The notes beneath the pieces were generated by a model. That model saw only the letters and a program-made list of their open reading frames with translations. It was not told the origin of the DNA and did not search any database. Shown in pieces: positions 11,951 to 25,135 of a stretch of DNA of 64,000 bases; position 1 is the stretch's first letter, and each line of letters starts with the position of its first letter. The DNA lies in contig VZSF01007297.1 of assembly GCA_013398295.1 (NCBI GenBank), forward strand, positions 144,569 to 208,568, written 5' to 3'. The position numbers were made by a program, and so were the translations under genes. The stretch comes from Chionis minor (lineage: Eukaryota; Chordata; Aves; Charadriiformes; Chionididae).

Positions 11951-12180
11951 GTTCCGGGCTCTTGAGTGGGATTCAGCAACACAAAGATCACAAGAAGGTG
12001 AAGCAGCTCCTCTCAGAGCTGGTGTTCAGCCCCTGCTCTGCCTCCATCTTGGTGAGCAGCCCCGCAGCAGATGTCCTGCCGCTCACCTGGGCCGTGAAGG
12101 AGCTGATGAAGAGAAAGTTTGTCCAAGCTAAGTACTGCGTAGATGCTCTGGAGGAGGTTGTCCAGCAGCTCAGGCGAGAG
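11951..12180 (+). CDS. Putative coding exon of an unidentified gene
   Basis: A 230-nt stretch preceded by a textbook acceptor (TTTCTCCTCTCCTTGCAG) and followed by a weaker donor, GTAGCG. Read from phase 2 it gives 76 open codons: SGLLSGIQQHKDHKKVKQLL..., a middle with LTWAVKELMKRKF, and an end ALEEVVQQLRRE. Third codon positions are strongly G/C-biased, unlike flanking DNA, and the composition suggests soluble helices. I do not recognise the family. It lies about 3 kb from the FAAH start in the opposite orientation, so a head-to-head gene is possible; a decayed gene copy is the alternative. The frame stays open past the donor to a stop ending at 12276. Confidence 0.4.
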
Positions 12181-12350
12181 GTAGCGTCACATGGGACTGA
12201 TTCTTTTCGGCCCTGCAATAAAACGGCATGTTTCAGCCAAGTGGTTCACTTGGTGACATCTTTGTTCCCTTTGTAGTCACCTCTGCTTGTAGAGGGTGGT
12301 TGTTCTCCTCACTGATTGTGCTCCATAGGGCTGGAGGATTGGTTGCTCCA

Positions 12351-12436
12351 TAATCTGCTTCAAACTGGAGCATTTGAGTAAGGAGATCGAACATGTAGTT
12401 TGTGCCAGCACTGTGGACTCTGCTCTGAAGCAGATT
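12351..12436. repeat. Inverted repeat, 12-bp arms
   Basis: TAATCTGCTTCA at 12351-12362 and its exact complement at 12425-12436, with a 62-bp loop. It lies in a stretch that is open on both strands just after the putative exon. Function unknown. Confidence 0.6.
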
Positions 12437-15400
12437 AGGGAGCGCTTGCGTATTTTCTCCACCAGCAGAGGGGAGAAGGAGCTGACCTTGAACAGGACCA
12501 TGACTTGTACATGCAACTTGCACTCGCACAAGCTCTTTTTACTGCTTGTGCACCTGCCAACTACTGCGTGGTAGCTTGAGGGAGAGCAAGAAGTTGAAGA
12601 GGTCACAGCAGTGGAATCTCCAGAATGGGGAGAACCCTTTGGGAAATCCCTGAGATTGCTAGAAACACCTTAAGCAAACAGTGCACCTTGCAAGCACTGG
12701 GAACAGGCTCTGAAAACCTCCTCTCTGTACAAATGGGAACATGGGGACTCATTTCTAGTAGTGCCTTTACAGCAACCTAAGTCCGAACAGCTTTGCATTT
12801 CAAGTGAACATTAAAAAATAAGGAGAAAAAAAAAAGAGAGAGAAGAAAATTTAAGTGGCTAAAATTACTCCTGTAGTTGTTTTACACAGCTGAATGAAGA
12901 TAATTGTATTGGCAATTGTGAGTGATTACAGTATTATCTGCCATCAAAAAAGTTATTTTTTTGAATGCTAAAGGAATTAATGATACATAAAACTGGGCTT
13001 AGATTGAGTGCATTCATCAGCAGAAATACCTTGTGCTGGCACTGCTACACTGTAATTACTCCAGCCGCTCAGAGAAAGAGAGCAGGAGATAGGGGGCTAT
13101 TGTGGATATACTGCCAAAGATTTGCATACATTTACACGATGAGCAGCTCTGGTGCTCAGGGAGGGGGGAGCAGAGCCAGGGCAGCAAAGCTGGTGAGGGG
13201 TCGACGCACAAGTTTGGCCCTTCTTTTTCTTTATTGGACATTACAGAGTGAAGAATAGGGGGTCCCCTCTGTGTTTAAAACTTTACAGGGTGAAGTCAGT
13301 GGGGAGAAGATGGTTAAATGCTCCTCAGAATAGCAAGGGATGCGCCCAGGCTTTATAGGGTGCTGCCTCATGGTGTGTTGAATTGATAAAACCATTCCTG
13401 GGGTCACAGGCAGTGATTGCCGAGCCCTGGGAGACCGATGGTGGTGATGGGAATGGCAGAGCTGGTGTCCCCAAGGGTCATCTGCTTGTGCCCTGTGCTT
13501 CAAACGAGCCCACCATGCTCGTTGGGGCTGGGGGCATGGGTACATCTCAGCACGGGTGGGTGAGGAAATCTAGAAGAAATGCTCCTCAGCTTACTCTGTA
13601 CCTTGTGGCCCTTCAGCAAGGAGACATGATATTGGGGGGGATGTTTACAGCCATTGCAGGAAAGGCTATGGCAGGGGTTGTGAGCAATCTGTGCAGAGCA
13701 GCAGGATGCGTGCCACGATGCAAAGGATTTGGGGGGGGCGGGGGGGGGGGTGTTTAAACGGAGGGCAGTGTGTTGCAGCCCCTTTCTGGAGCCTACAGGT
13801 CCCCCAGCAGTGATGGACCCATGGCTCGCTCAGGCAGGGAATCCTAAAACCTTCCATGATCTCCATCTTCTTGTGCACGGAAGCCTTCTGAGCTGTATCT
13901 TGACCCAAATTAAGAAAGAGGAGCATGTACCCTTTCCAGCCATGAGGGAACAGCAGGCCAGGCACGGTGAGCATCTCTTGCTGCTCCGAGATGACATGGC
14001 TGCTGGATGCGCTTGGCCTTTGGGGTGTGAGCCACCAGAGAGCAGGATTGAGCTGCTGTCCTGCCAGAAATCCCACGCTGGGAGGCTTTTGCACCCTAAA
14101 ACCCTGTGCTGCATACCCTGAACTTGTGAGGAGCGTTGAACGAAGCAGAAGGCTCTTTTCTGGCTTTCTGGGTGATGGGGCAGCTTTTGTGGGGAGCAAT
14201 GCTTTGATTTCAGGCGATTTTAGGTGCTCTTATGAAAGGATGCGATATTTGCTGCTGGTCCGTCTGGGCCTGGATGATTTTGCTAAGGGGGACGTGCCAG
14301 CGGGGCTTGATCCTGCCAACTGTCAGTGCTCAGGAGCCCGGCAGCTCTGCTGCTGCCACCGGGATTTGTTGCAGTGTCCAGGACCGTGACTCCAACGTGG
14401 CAGGCTGCCAGCGCTTCCAAATGAGCATCTCCGCCCTCTCTGATTGCGTATCGCAGAGAAGGGGGAAACAATTAATTATTTGGGTTTGAAGTCCCACAGG
14501 CCAAGTTTCGAAGCTAACAAGGGCAGCCCCAAGTTTAATCCTGACAGTCTTCCCTCAAAGCATACTTTGGGGGTCAAGATTTAAGTGGGGTCCTGAGTCG
14601 TAGCAGGGTCCTGAGCCCTTGTGCATCTTGGAGTGTGACTGGGCGGAACGCAGACCCCCTTGGCCACTGCTACTGTGGTTTTCCTTGCCTGGAAAAAAAG
14701 CACACAAATCCTGAATTTTTTCTTTTCTCCCCCCGCTCCCTCCCTGTTCTGAGCGTCCTGCTTTCTGAACAGGCCAGGAGAGGGAGACAGCCAGCCATTT
14801 ACTGCACAGCCCAGATTTCCAGCTCTCCCTGTTCGCCATGGGATGGGAGCAAACACACTTTGATTTTCCCAGAGGGAAGGTTTGAGGTGTGAAGGCCCTC
14901 GGGGTGACCTGAGATTTACATTTACACAAGCAGTGTGGGCAGCGGGGCAGGAGGGGAAATTGAGGCACAGAGCAGGACCAGGCTTGGGTGAACTGGTTGG
15001 TGGCATCCTTCTTCTTGAGGACCTCCTGGGCCCTATTGCAGGTTGTGATTGCCCTGTGTCGGTCGGTGTAAACCTCCCTGTGCTCTGGGTCTGCGGTGAG
15101 CCCAGCAGGTGGGCTATGGGGGGGGTCATCACCTCCGATGTCACCGCTGTACGGACACACAACTCGCGCGATGCTGGTGCGCCTCCTGCCCCGTCCATGC
15201 CAGGTGTCTGTTCAGTGTCTTGCACAACCGGCAGCCTGTCCTTGGTTCAGACCCCGCCATGGCGAAGTGTTGGGGACCCCCACCTGTGGGTAAGCTGTGG
15301 GTGGTGAGCTCCCCCCGGCACTGTGGAGGTACGAGGGGCATCAACATGGACGTGCGGCAGTGGAATGGCCCTCCCTGACTCCCGTCATCTTCCCAGAGCC

Positions 15401-15590
15401 ATCGGAAAGCCGCAAAGCATCGTGGCCTGTGCTCATGGCAAACAAGTCAATGGATCGATCAGTCCCTCCTGCCGCCTGCGTTTTTCCTCTCCCTCTCATC
15501 TCTCCTGGGCCGCCACTACCGAAGAACTGGTGAGATCACCCCTGCGTTGAAAAGAAATAAATAAATAACCAAATAAAAATGCTGACGTGG
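12437..15590. other. Intergenic DNA, GC-rich in its right part
   Basis: No gene recognised. It contains a 20-nt G-rich run, and at 14978-15090 a short minus-strand open segment after a CACCGCAG acceptor-like site, which looks mildly coding but lacks a convincing donor. A MIR-like scrap may lie near 14950-14975 (AAATTGAGGCACAGAG). Confidence 0.4.
13731..13750 (+). repeat. Long G-run
   Basis: Eight G, one C, one G, then ten G. It is a plausible G-quadruplex former and a likely sequencing weak spot. Confidence 0.85.
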
Positions 15591-15594
15591 AGAA

Positions 15595-16180
15595 GTCAAT
15601 CAGCTTTGTGTGGCCTTGTAATATCTCATTTTATCCGCGCCACGCTTTATTAAATTCTCATAAACCTGTCAATGAGGACAGATACCATTTCAGTTTACCC
15701 CATTAGTTCTACACAATGACATCGGGGGAGAGGAAGATGGGGAGGTGGCGGGGCGGCACTCGGCACGGAGAAAAGAGGAATGAATTTAAAGAAAGGGGAA
15801 AAAAAAAAAAAAGAGAGAAACGCAGAGCCAAACTCGGCTTCGTGACAATAATGTAATAACATCAGCGCCCAGGGAAAGTAATTGAATTAAGTGGCTTTTG
15901 TTAATGGTTTTAAGATTTAGAAATGTAAATAATAGTTAGGACTCTTTAATGGGACTCTGGTTTTAGGTAGCTGCAGCCCTGAGAATAAGAAATGCTTTGC
16001 TGTTTAATATGATGTCAGATAGTTTTGTTACTCCTCCGGTTTCATGCCTGCAAAGCATATTTTGCAGTTTTAAAGCCGGGTGTGTTTATCATCTTTCCTT
16101 TCTAACTTCAGATGGAGCTTAATTCGGGAGTATTTGCATGAACCCTTCTTAGCCAGTCCCTATCAGTTATTTGCACCACC
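15595..16180. promoter_or_regulatory. Candidate conserved noncoding element
   Basis: AT-rich, low-complexity-free DNA with homeodomain-type cores (GTAATTGAATTAAGTGG, TTTAATGGGACT), a TTATCC site and a perfect POU octamer (ATTTGCAT) at 16132-16139. It contrasts sharply with the GC-rich DNA to its left. Called an enhancer candidate by inference only. Confidence 0.4.
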
Positions 16181-19100
16181 AGGAATAAAGTATTATTTCG
16201 CCCGAGCTGCTTTGGAGAACTTCCTGACTGCAGGGTTACTCTGCTCCGAAGCCTCCCGTCTATTTACATGTTCATTAAAGGCAGGCGGCAGCGGGTGCTC
16301 TCTGCGGCAGGGCCGGACTCGGCTCCCGGGAGTAACGCCGTTGGGAGCAGCGACGTTACACCGGGCTTAGGCCAGTGGGGATGAAGAATCCAGCCGACAG
16401 GTAGGATGAGCCGGGCGATTTAGAAATGACTTTCATGGGAACTCGTTCTGCTTAGAATATTATTGGATTTTCATTTAGGAACCTATCAAAGTGCAAGAAT
16501 AAAGTCTGAGCTGCCTAACCCACATAGGTCTAAACAAACAGCCCTCCTTTCCGCTCCTGGATCTGACGGCTCGCGGATTGGAAAGGGTCCTTCGTTAAGG
16601 CACGGGCTGAGTCTCAGGGAAACCCACTGTGCCAGGCAGAATCGGGGGCTTTGCATTTATTCAGGCTGAAAATCGTCCCCGTTACAGGGTGAAGGCGGCT
16701 GCCTGTCCTGGCGCTCCCTGGACTGCACCGCAGGGATGCTGCCTTCCTCACTTGTCCCTTTAGCTCTGCCTGCTGCTCCACTCCTGGCCCTGCAGGGAGG
16801 CAAAAGCTGTCTGGTGGCTTTCGCCCCAGCCCAACAGCAAGTGAGCGGCTCTGCACACACTGGGTCAATCTAACATGTCCTCAGGGAAGCTGCCTTTTGG
16901 GTTGCTTCACCCATAACCTGCGGCCACCTCTGCTGCTGATGACTTCAGCTCTGCTTCTGCGGCTGGAGAGCCTGTCTCCTGGCTGCAAGCTGTCCTTCCC
17001 ATCCAGCAGGATCTCAGGACCTGCACAGCCTCAAAAGCCTTCCTCCATCACCCTCATAAGCCTTTTCCCATCACCTTCACAAGCCTTATCCTGTCACCTT
17101 GATGGGCTTGGCTGGAAAGAGAGCCCGAAAGCCCCAAGTCCAAGCCAAACCTGATCCAGCTCACATGGGAAAAGGAGAGAGCTGTCAGGCTGTAAATGCA
17201 AAAATAAAGGGTTCAAGTTACACATTTTCCCTGAGGGGTTTCTTAAGTAGGTTGTTTGGGGGGGAGAAAAAAAAAAGAAAGAAAGAAAGAAATAGTTTGC
17301 TTCCTCCTGGAGAATTTAAGGAGAGGTAAAGAGGTTTCTTGCCGCATTGCTATACTTAAAGCGAAGCTGGGGTAGAAGAGAGGGGTTTGTTTCTTCCCTT
17401 ATGGAACAAGAAAACAAAACCAAGAATAACATTGCAATTAAAACAACAAACCCTTCACTATTCTCCCTGCATTAGAAAATAAAGCCCAAACACCCTATAA
17501 ATGATCAGATTCTTAAAAAGCTGACCTAGCTCCTGACTTAGCATTTCCCCTCTGACAGTTCCTTTTTTTCCGACCGTGCTGCTGTGGTCCTGAGGAAGAG
17601 GCAGCTGCAGGCTGGGCTCCTGCCCTGGGCTCTCCTGTGGGTGCTGCAGCCTCGTGCAGGGTGCTGGGTCCCAGCACAGCCCCTTTCCCAGGGAGGCTGT
17701 AATACAAAGGGGATCCGTGGCTTTCCCTCCTCTGTTTCACTGTAGAAACAAGGTGGGGGGGGATGCCTGGAAATATGGGGGCTCGGTGTTTTCTGGGCTT
17801 CACCGTTTCCCAGGAGAGGTGGGAAATCCCACTGGGATGCTGCTGTGTCCTCCCAGTGGGAGGGGATCCCGCTGAACTGCTGCCACGTCCTCAAGTGGGA
17901 CTATAGGACTTTCCTCCCTAAGCCAGAATCCTGCTCTCCTGCATGCTTCCAGGGAACAAGTGAACTGTTTTGGGGGAGAAGAGCTGGGGACCTGGGGGAG
18001 GGCTCATGTCCCTCTCTGCCTCCAGGGACGGGACAGCTACAACTGTAGCTCGTGGCTCTGCTTTGCAAGTTGGGGTGCTCAGCAATGCAGCAGGGTGGTG
18101 GCTGGCAAGACATTTACACAGCTCTATAAGGCAGGGAAGGACTATTTAATGCTTGGAGAGCCATTAAATAATTTGCCATGATAAGACCCAGGCGATGCTA
18201 TTTTCTGCAGATAAAAAGCAGGTTATTTTTCATTAGCTGTAAAAAGGCTGTTGGTGGTGGCGAAACATGCCACTGGGTCTGTAGCTCAACACAACACAAG
18301 CAGGTATGAGCAATATCCTAAAAATAATTGAAATTCACTTAGGGCTGTGTTGAACCGCTTTTTTTAAGTGCATCAGGTGAAGCAACAAAGGGATGGGACA
18401 ACCCCAATTCGGGAAACGGTGCTGATGGATGGGGAGGCACGCATGCATTGAACGGGATGGAAGAATGCCGAGCCGTTCCCAGTCTGCTGAAACTGTGTGT
18501 GGATGGGAGCCTGGCCCGGCTGCTGCATTTTATCCAATCAAGACTGAATTGCAGGTTTTTTGGTGGGACTGTCCTGGGACTGTCTTCACTGAGGGGCTCC
18601 CTGCTCAACCAGGAATCTGTTAGAAACAGACAAGACAAGAACAGCCCTGCAAACCAGAAATAGGACTCCAGATGATTTACACGGAGCATGAGGGGCACCA
18701 GAAGGGCAGCCAGCCCAGAAAATGAGATTATAAACTATCATCCCCTGTTACACGCTGCGATGTAGCTACAGGGTGGTCCTCTGGCATCATCCAGGGAGGC
18801 AGCCATGGTCTACCGGTGAAAGCAGAAGGCTTTTATCTCCTCGGATTGGAAAATCCCCCATCCTGAGGAGTGTCTGAGAATACATTTGGGTTTCTGCCTT
18901 CCCTCCTGCAGCGCTTTCCTGACCTTTGTGCAGTGCCTGACACCTTTAGAGGCCACAGGAACATCCTAAATGACCACTGCCGCATCTTGCTGTCCTCATG
19001 GCATGGTCTGGAGATGTTTGTGAAGTCAGTGAGGGAGTGGCAGTCCAGTGGACTGAGATGGTGGAAGGGAAGAAGCCCTTTCTCCAGCTGGCCATGTTCT

Positions 19101-22100
19101 CCGGAGTGTAGTGCCCAAGGTGAACCCACTCCTGCTGTTGAGCTAGCAGCTCTGGGGCTGGTGGTACCTGCAGAGCATCACTCTGAAGTAGTTTTAAGCA
19201 GCGCTTCTTTTGGGGAAAGAAGAGGAGCAAAGAACATGGAATGGGGATACAGGAGCCCTAATGTGGATGCATCAGCTTGCTTAAACCAACTTAGGGTTCA
19301 AGCAAGGACAGTGTTGCATCAGAGACAAGAAAATGCAAAATAGCCCATCTGGTCACATAAGTGTTAGACCCTCTGGTAGAGGGTTTGGGTTTTAATGTTC
19401 TTCACCTGTGCAATGTAAACTAGTAGGAGGGTGAAAGAAGAACTAAAACGAGTCCTCAGAAGAGTCAGAGCCTGGTGTTCAATCTGTGCTGGCATGGAGA
19501 TGGTTAAGAAGATAATCTCCGGGCCCTCTAACACAAAGAGAAAGTGAGTTTTCTGATCCATAAAGGATCAGTCTGCAGGAAGCCCCATCAGACTCCTCAG
19601 CGTGAAATTACACCACAGCAGGGGGGTACAGTCCTGCTACTGTACAACATTAAAGAGATGAATTAGGACTTGACATTCATGTGCTTAATATGCCTATTCC
19701 TGGCATTATCCCAAAAGGACCAGTCACCGCCAAGGACTTACGGTCACCGGGTCTTGGAAGGTATTTAGGGTTGCTCATTTGCTTGCTTCCAGAGCCAGGC
19801 TATCTGGCTTCCCCATCTAATCTCTTGGCATTAGGAGCAGGGGGGAGTGCAGCTTGGCTTTTCTGTCTCGCAGCAATCTGGTACGGTGAATAAACACCGG
19901 GTGCACCCTCGTTGCTCGAGTAAATCACAGCGATCCTCTGGACTGGTGTGTGTCGAACGACGGAAAAAACACGATACACATGAAAACCTGACTTGGTCCT
20001 CAAGAGGCTGAGAAAGGGGGAGAGAGCCAGCCCTGAAAGCATCTCTCTCGCATAGTTGCTGCTAACAAAAAATAAATATTTACTGGAAAGGAAACCCTCA
20101 GCAGAGCTATATTAGAAATCATTCAAACTGGGTTAGCCTCCCCAGTGTTAAACTGGTTGGAGGTGTGCCTTGGACAAACATGGGCACTCTCTGAAGAGGC
20201 TTTGCCAAGAAGCCAGAGCCTTTCCAAGCCCCAGGTCTGGGCTGTGTGAAAACTCCCGCCTGTTTGAACTCCGAGCCAGGGCAGAGTGCTTTTGGTTTGC
20301 TTTTTAGCCATGAAATATTTTGTAGAGAACAAAATTTTAGGGGGAGGGGGAGAATCTGCTCCAAATTCTGGAAGAAATAAAAAGGAAAATGTTGGCTACA
20401 AGGCCGAATAGTTCTGTTTTTGAGCTGATCATTTTCCAAGAGAAAATCCAAATTTTTTTCAGAAAGTAGCTGTCCTGCAGGAAATTCCTGATTTCACGGG
20501 TGTGCCGCACTTCTGGCAAGAGCACTTGCGATCAAGCTGATTGAAAAGCCATTTAATTGGAACTGTTTTAAGAACGCACTAAAATTTGGCAAAGTTAATG
20601 GGGGAATCATGGACAGGCCCAGGAGAAATAAATGAGAAGCAGAGTCCTCCCAGAAGCTGATTTTGCAATGGTCTGGCATGGAGAAAGGGCGAGAGCCTCC
20701 CCGGCATGAGGACATCCGTGTGGCTGTGATCACATTGTGTGGCACGTGGGTGCTTTGCAGCCCACAAATCCTGCTCCTCCAACTTTCCTCTTCAATTGTT
20801 TTCCCTAGGGAAAGGGGAGCAGGAATATGGTGAGATCCTGGGACTCATCGTGGAAGTCATGCTCAGCCGGAACGTGTTGAGCATGAACATGCAGGATCAG
20901 TCCTGAGCCTGGCCATACAAAAGCATCCCTTGTGATGGACACAATGGATGCCCAAATTTGTGATCTGTTTCTACAGCACTTTGAGTACAGGCACGTTCTT
21001 GCTTGCTGCGCTTGAGAAGGGATATAGCAGAGAGGTCACAAGGCAAATTCATGGAAAAAAGGTGAATCGTGACTCTTAAACACAAAGCTGTGCTATCGAT
21101 ACAGGGACTGTACCACCATGCCCCTTTTCTGGTTTCTCCTGCTCTCTGTTAAGCTCATGGGGATGGAGATGAGGATTTTGACGGGCTATTTTTTCCTAAG
21201 GCACAGAGTTTGTGGGAATATTTTTCTACTTAAATGTAAATCAGAGCTAACATTGTCGTGGGTGAAATCAAATAACAGCTTGTATCAAGATATCTTTACT
21301 CTTTTCCACCTGGTGGAAGTTTTGGTGCTGGGCTCATACATCCTGACATCGAGCCAGGCATGGAGTTGCTTCTGGGACATATAGAGCAGCCTCTGGTAAA
21401 TGCAGCTGCCATCAGATAAACAACAAATGGTGTTAATGGTTGAGGTAGCTGGATACCTCATCTCTATGGATAGGATGTGCTCCCCCCAGTTGTTTTCTCT
21501 GCCTAGAGGCACCACCTAGACAAGTGATGTGTGGTCACCACCCCATCTCCCAGATCTTCAACAAGCTAGTCCTCAAGTCAAATAAACACTTTCAGGATGA
21601 AACAAGAAAGGAGCCTTGGATGCTGAAAACTGACTAACATTTTGGTTGTCCCATTGTCCCAGACAAGTCAGACATAAAGTGTTTGCAAAACCATTCTCTA
21701 GATTTAAAATAAATCCCAAGAAAAACATCCTTAAGTAAACCAGTGTGTGGTGGCTGATGGAGCACTTCGCACCTGAATGATAAATCCCCATTCTCCAAGC
21801 GAGTGACAATTTTTTAGTGTGCTTGGCTTTTGTCTCCTATGAAATTAGAAGTCTCCTGCTGAGGGTTGGATTTCATGTCTGGGTCACAGTTTCTACAGAA
21901 AGGAATTTTCATTATGGTCTTGGAAACACTTAAGCCTCCCAGTGCAACTGATCTAGCTGTGCTTTTCATAACCAGCACGACCATAGATGCCATCAGCAAT
22001 CAAGGGTGAAATCTCAAGCAACCCGAGAAGGAGGTATGAGCCTTAGGATGAGACAGGATCTCATAGTGAGATTAACATGGGCTGTGAGGGTAATTAACCA

Positions 22101-23570
22101 CAGTAACTGTTTGCTGAAGTTGAGGTGGGGGGTAACTCCTTGTTGGCAGACTTTGGACTGGAGGACAGATTCCCCGTTTCAAAGAGCAGTTAATTCACTG
22201 AAGTCCTTTGGCTTGTGATGTGCAGGGTGATAGACTAGATTATGAAGCTGGAACAGAGGTTTGGGGACCAGTCTAGCAATAGCTGAGTCCTCAGGCCACA
22301 CAAAGTGCGAGAAGTAAATAACTACTCCCAACATATCAAATGATGTGGGGGAGAGAGTGTATCCCAAAGAGATACGAGATCTAGGGACTTCTTAAAGGGC
22401 ATAAAACCCCAGTTATACTCTGTTCAGCAAAGTTCAAATAATATATTTCTAAGCCTGGGGCTTGCCCTGTTTTCTGAGGATGAAGTGAAGAGACTAGTTA
22501 ACAGCCCTTTATGTAGTTAAAGCAGGCATATGTCTGAAACTCACTTTGCTTTTCTCTCACCAGGTGACAAAACATCAATAGTCTTAATTTTTCTTCATGG
22601 ATGCTTCTTTCCAGTTATTCTCGTTATTTTTCTCTGGGCTCTCTCCAGTCAACACCCATCTTCCTTGAAGTGGTCCTCAAAACCAGACGTTTTTCCATCT
22701 CAGGTCTAATGACAGGTGAGTAAAGAGAAGATGCACCCCCATGTCCCATGGGCTCTATCAGGGTTGTCCATGGTTGGAAAAGTACCTTATGGGTATTGTA
22801 TGGCTTAAATAAACAGTTGCACTGCAAACCTGTGATAATAGTTGTGTAGGCTGAAAATGGTACTCTTTTGTGATTTTTCCCTCTGGTTGAATGTGATGAA
22901 AATGTAGAATGCGTCTCCCCCCTACATGCAGCCTTCTTTGCATAGGCAAGATGCCAAAACCGCAAAATTAATTAAAGGAAAGCAAAATAACCACTGGAAG
23001 GCGGACCTCTTAATCAATGCGCTATATTCAAAAGCTTTCTGCATTGAATAAAGCAAGTTCGGACATATAATTGCAAGAGAAAAGAGCTGTAAAGACTCTA
23101 CCATAGTTCATACCCTGATAACGGGTGATGATCCATTGCAATCCAGCTGAGTTCCTGAGGCTTGAGGTAAATCTGATGAGCTGTGAATCTAGAGCATCAA
23201 CGAACGTACAAGGATATTCACCCTCCTTTGACAAGCAGGAAAACCCAAAGCAAGAATGTGAAGCCTTTTCTCCAAACCACACGTAATGGGCCAGAGGAGA
23301 CAACAGCAATGAGGCAGGCATCTTTGACTTGCTCAATGTCAAGGCTGCCCGGTTTCTTAACCGAACGTTAATCCTTTAGTGTGGGTGGTGAGAGCTCTAT
23401 TTTTAGGTCTCTATTCTTTTATAGCTGATCAGATTTTTACCTCTGGGAAGCTGCTACACAATCTCACTCTGCTCTTGTTGCAGCAGTGGTGTTTTTCAGA
23501 ATAAAACTGCTTTTTAAATATTTGGCAACTGAGGAGCACGCTTGGGTGGTGGTGGGGCATCTCAGGGCTC
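16181..23570. other. Intergenic DNA
   Basis: No gene, RNA gene or recognisable transposon found. There is a GAAA microsatellite at 17264-17292; otherwise mixed-composition DNA with only short open frames lacking splice or homology support. Confidence 0.5.
17264..17292. repeat. A-rich / (GAAA)n microsatellite
   Basis: GA followed by ten A and several GAAA units. Confidence 0.9.
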
Positions 23571-23574
23571 TTCA

Positions 23575-23895
23575 GACCCACTTCCTGCCTGGAGCAAGGC
23601 TGTTGCCAACACCAAGTCAGGCTGGCCATGTCTGTGTCTAGCCGTGTTTTGAAATCCTCCAAGGATGGAGATCCCCCACCTCTGGTGTCCTGCCCCAGGC
23701 CTGTACCACCATCACAGTCAGGAATTCCTAACGTTTAGTCCAAATCTTCCAAGCTGCAAGTGGTGTCTTTTATCCCTTGTCATACCACCCTCTTATAGAA
23801 GAAAAGTTTGGCTCCGTCATCTGTCTGTCCTTCGTGAAGCAGTTGCCAGCTGCAGCTGCTATAAAAGGGCTAAGAAGAAAGTGCTGATGGAGCTG
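23575..23895 (-). mobile_element. CR1 LINE 3' fragment
   Basis: In the complementary orientation it follows the avian CR1 3' region: TCCAAGGATGGAGATCCC, a CACCATCACAGTCAGGAATT block, CCAAGCTGCAAGTGG, and a TTTGGCTCCGTCATCTGT block, all in the family's usual order. It is 5'-truncated and diverged, with no reverse transcriptase frame. Confidence 0.8.
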
Positions 23896-24070
23896 GTGTG
23901 AAAGCAACTGTGAACCGGAACCAGCATGAAAGATGGGGATCCCGGGAGAGTTAGTCATGGGATGCTTTTGCAGTGCTGGGGGTAACAACTCTCTGAATTA
24001 TCTGCATTCTGTTTAGCAACCCATTTTGCCTTTGCCTTGTTATAAGGCAGTTCCTCTTCAATCACAGTAT

Positions 24071-24130
24071 TTAGAGAGATAATTGGGGTTGGAAGGGGTC
24101 TTTTGAGGACATCTGGTCCATATCTCACCT
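24071..24130 (-). mobile_element. CR1 LINE 3'-terminal fragment
   Basis: GGTTGGAAGGGGTC followed by GAGGACATCTGGTCC is the complement of the CR1 3' end. It has the same orientation as the 23.6-kb fragment but lies after it, so it is a separate insertion or a rearranged piece. Confidence 0.7.
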
Positions 24131-24904
24131 TGGTCATGCTAGACAGCATCTGGGGTTGGGATTGGCAGGAGCCCATCCTTTTTCATCAACCATACCTCTA
24201 GCAGAAAGCAAGTCCCGGTTTCGAGAGGACTAAAGTGAGGCAGGATGGAGCAACTGGCGTTGTCCTCAGAGTCCCACCATTTCCTTAGCCCTTGAGGTGT
24301 AGCACATGGTGCTGTTTGAATTACATTGCAGAGGAGACTCGCAGTTGTGGGGCCTGTGTGACAAATAGGAATGCTTCTCATGGGCTCCAATGGAGGCTCA
24401 TTCCATGAAAGATTTGATAACCTATGTTGGGAAGCTCTTCAAGGCAAGCAATGGGACTTACATGTCTCTGAGTGATGAAGGCTCCTGCTTCTGATGGGTG
24501 TTACTGGGAGCTCCCAGGTTATGGTTACTCATTTAATTTCTACAGCAGAATTCTTGCATGCTGCTGGGCAAGACCTTTGGTGTCTCCTTGCTTCTGCTTC
24601 CTACCAGGGAAACATCACCTCCTCCCACCTCCATCTTCTTCGTTTATGTGAGGCCTCTCTCTGAGGAAAGGGTTATTTTTACGCACGATGGCTACGTACA
24701 GTGCTTTGCACCGCCGGGCTCTCATCCCCCTGAGGAAAAAAAAACCTCCTCAAGCAGGATAAAAAAATAAATTATAAAAATAGCACGCTGCTGAGCAGGT
24801 TTCTCTCTGCAGAGAGCCAGCGAGGCAACCCTTAGGAATGCAACCAGAAAAAGGACGCGGGGCAAAGGGAGAGACAACCCTTTCCACCGGCCCCCACCTG
24901 CCCC
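24131..24904. other. Intergenic DNA
   Basis: Nothing recognised; mixed composition, with no convincing exon or repeat. Confidence 0.5.
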
Positions 24905-25135
24905 TCTTTCCCCCACTGTGTGAACCTACTGTAGATTTCTTGAATTTCCCTTTGATGTTTATCTCCCCCCCAGTAATTCTATTTGGGGGATTTGCTAAAG
25001 CGATGGTTAGAAGAATACAGCCTGGAATAGGGCGGCCGAAGGGCGAAAGAATGTTAGAAACAGGATTAAGATCATATTCTACAAGCGGTTGTCAGCCGCT
25101 GAATAGGGCTAAAGTTTCTTATCGGGCCGGGGTGC
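24905..25135. promoter_or_regulatory. Candidate conserved noncoding element with K50 homeodomain site
   Basis: Motif-dense DNA free of simple repeats, with GGATTA at 25063-25068 (the OTX/DMBX-type K50 core), GTAATTCTATTTGG and an AAGCGGTTGTCAGCCGCT imperfect palindrome. A 198-codon open frame crosses it, but it has no splice or homology support. Enhancer role inferred. Confidence 0.35.

Noticed and set aside
14555..15225. Two overlapping ~200-codon minus-strand open frames
   Set aside because: GC-rich DNA, no family resemblance over their length; only the short part at 14978-15090 is mildly coding-like.
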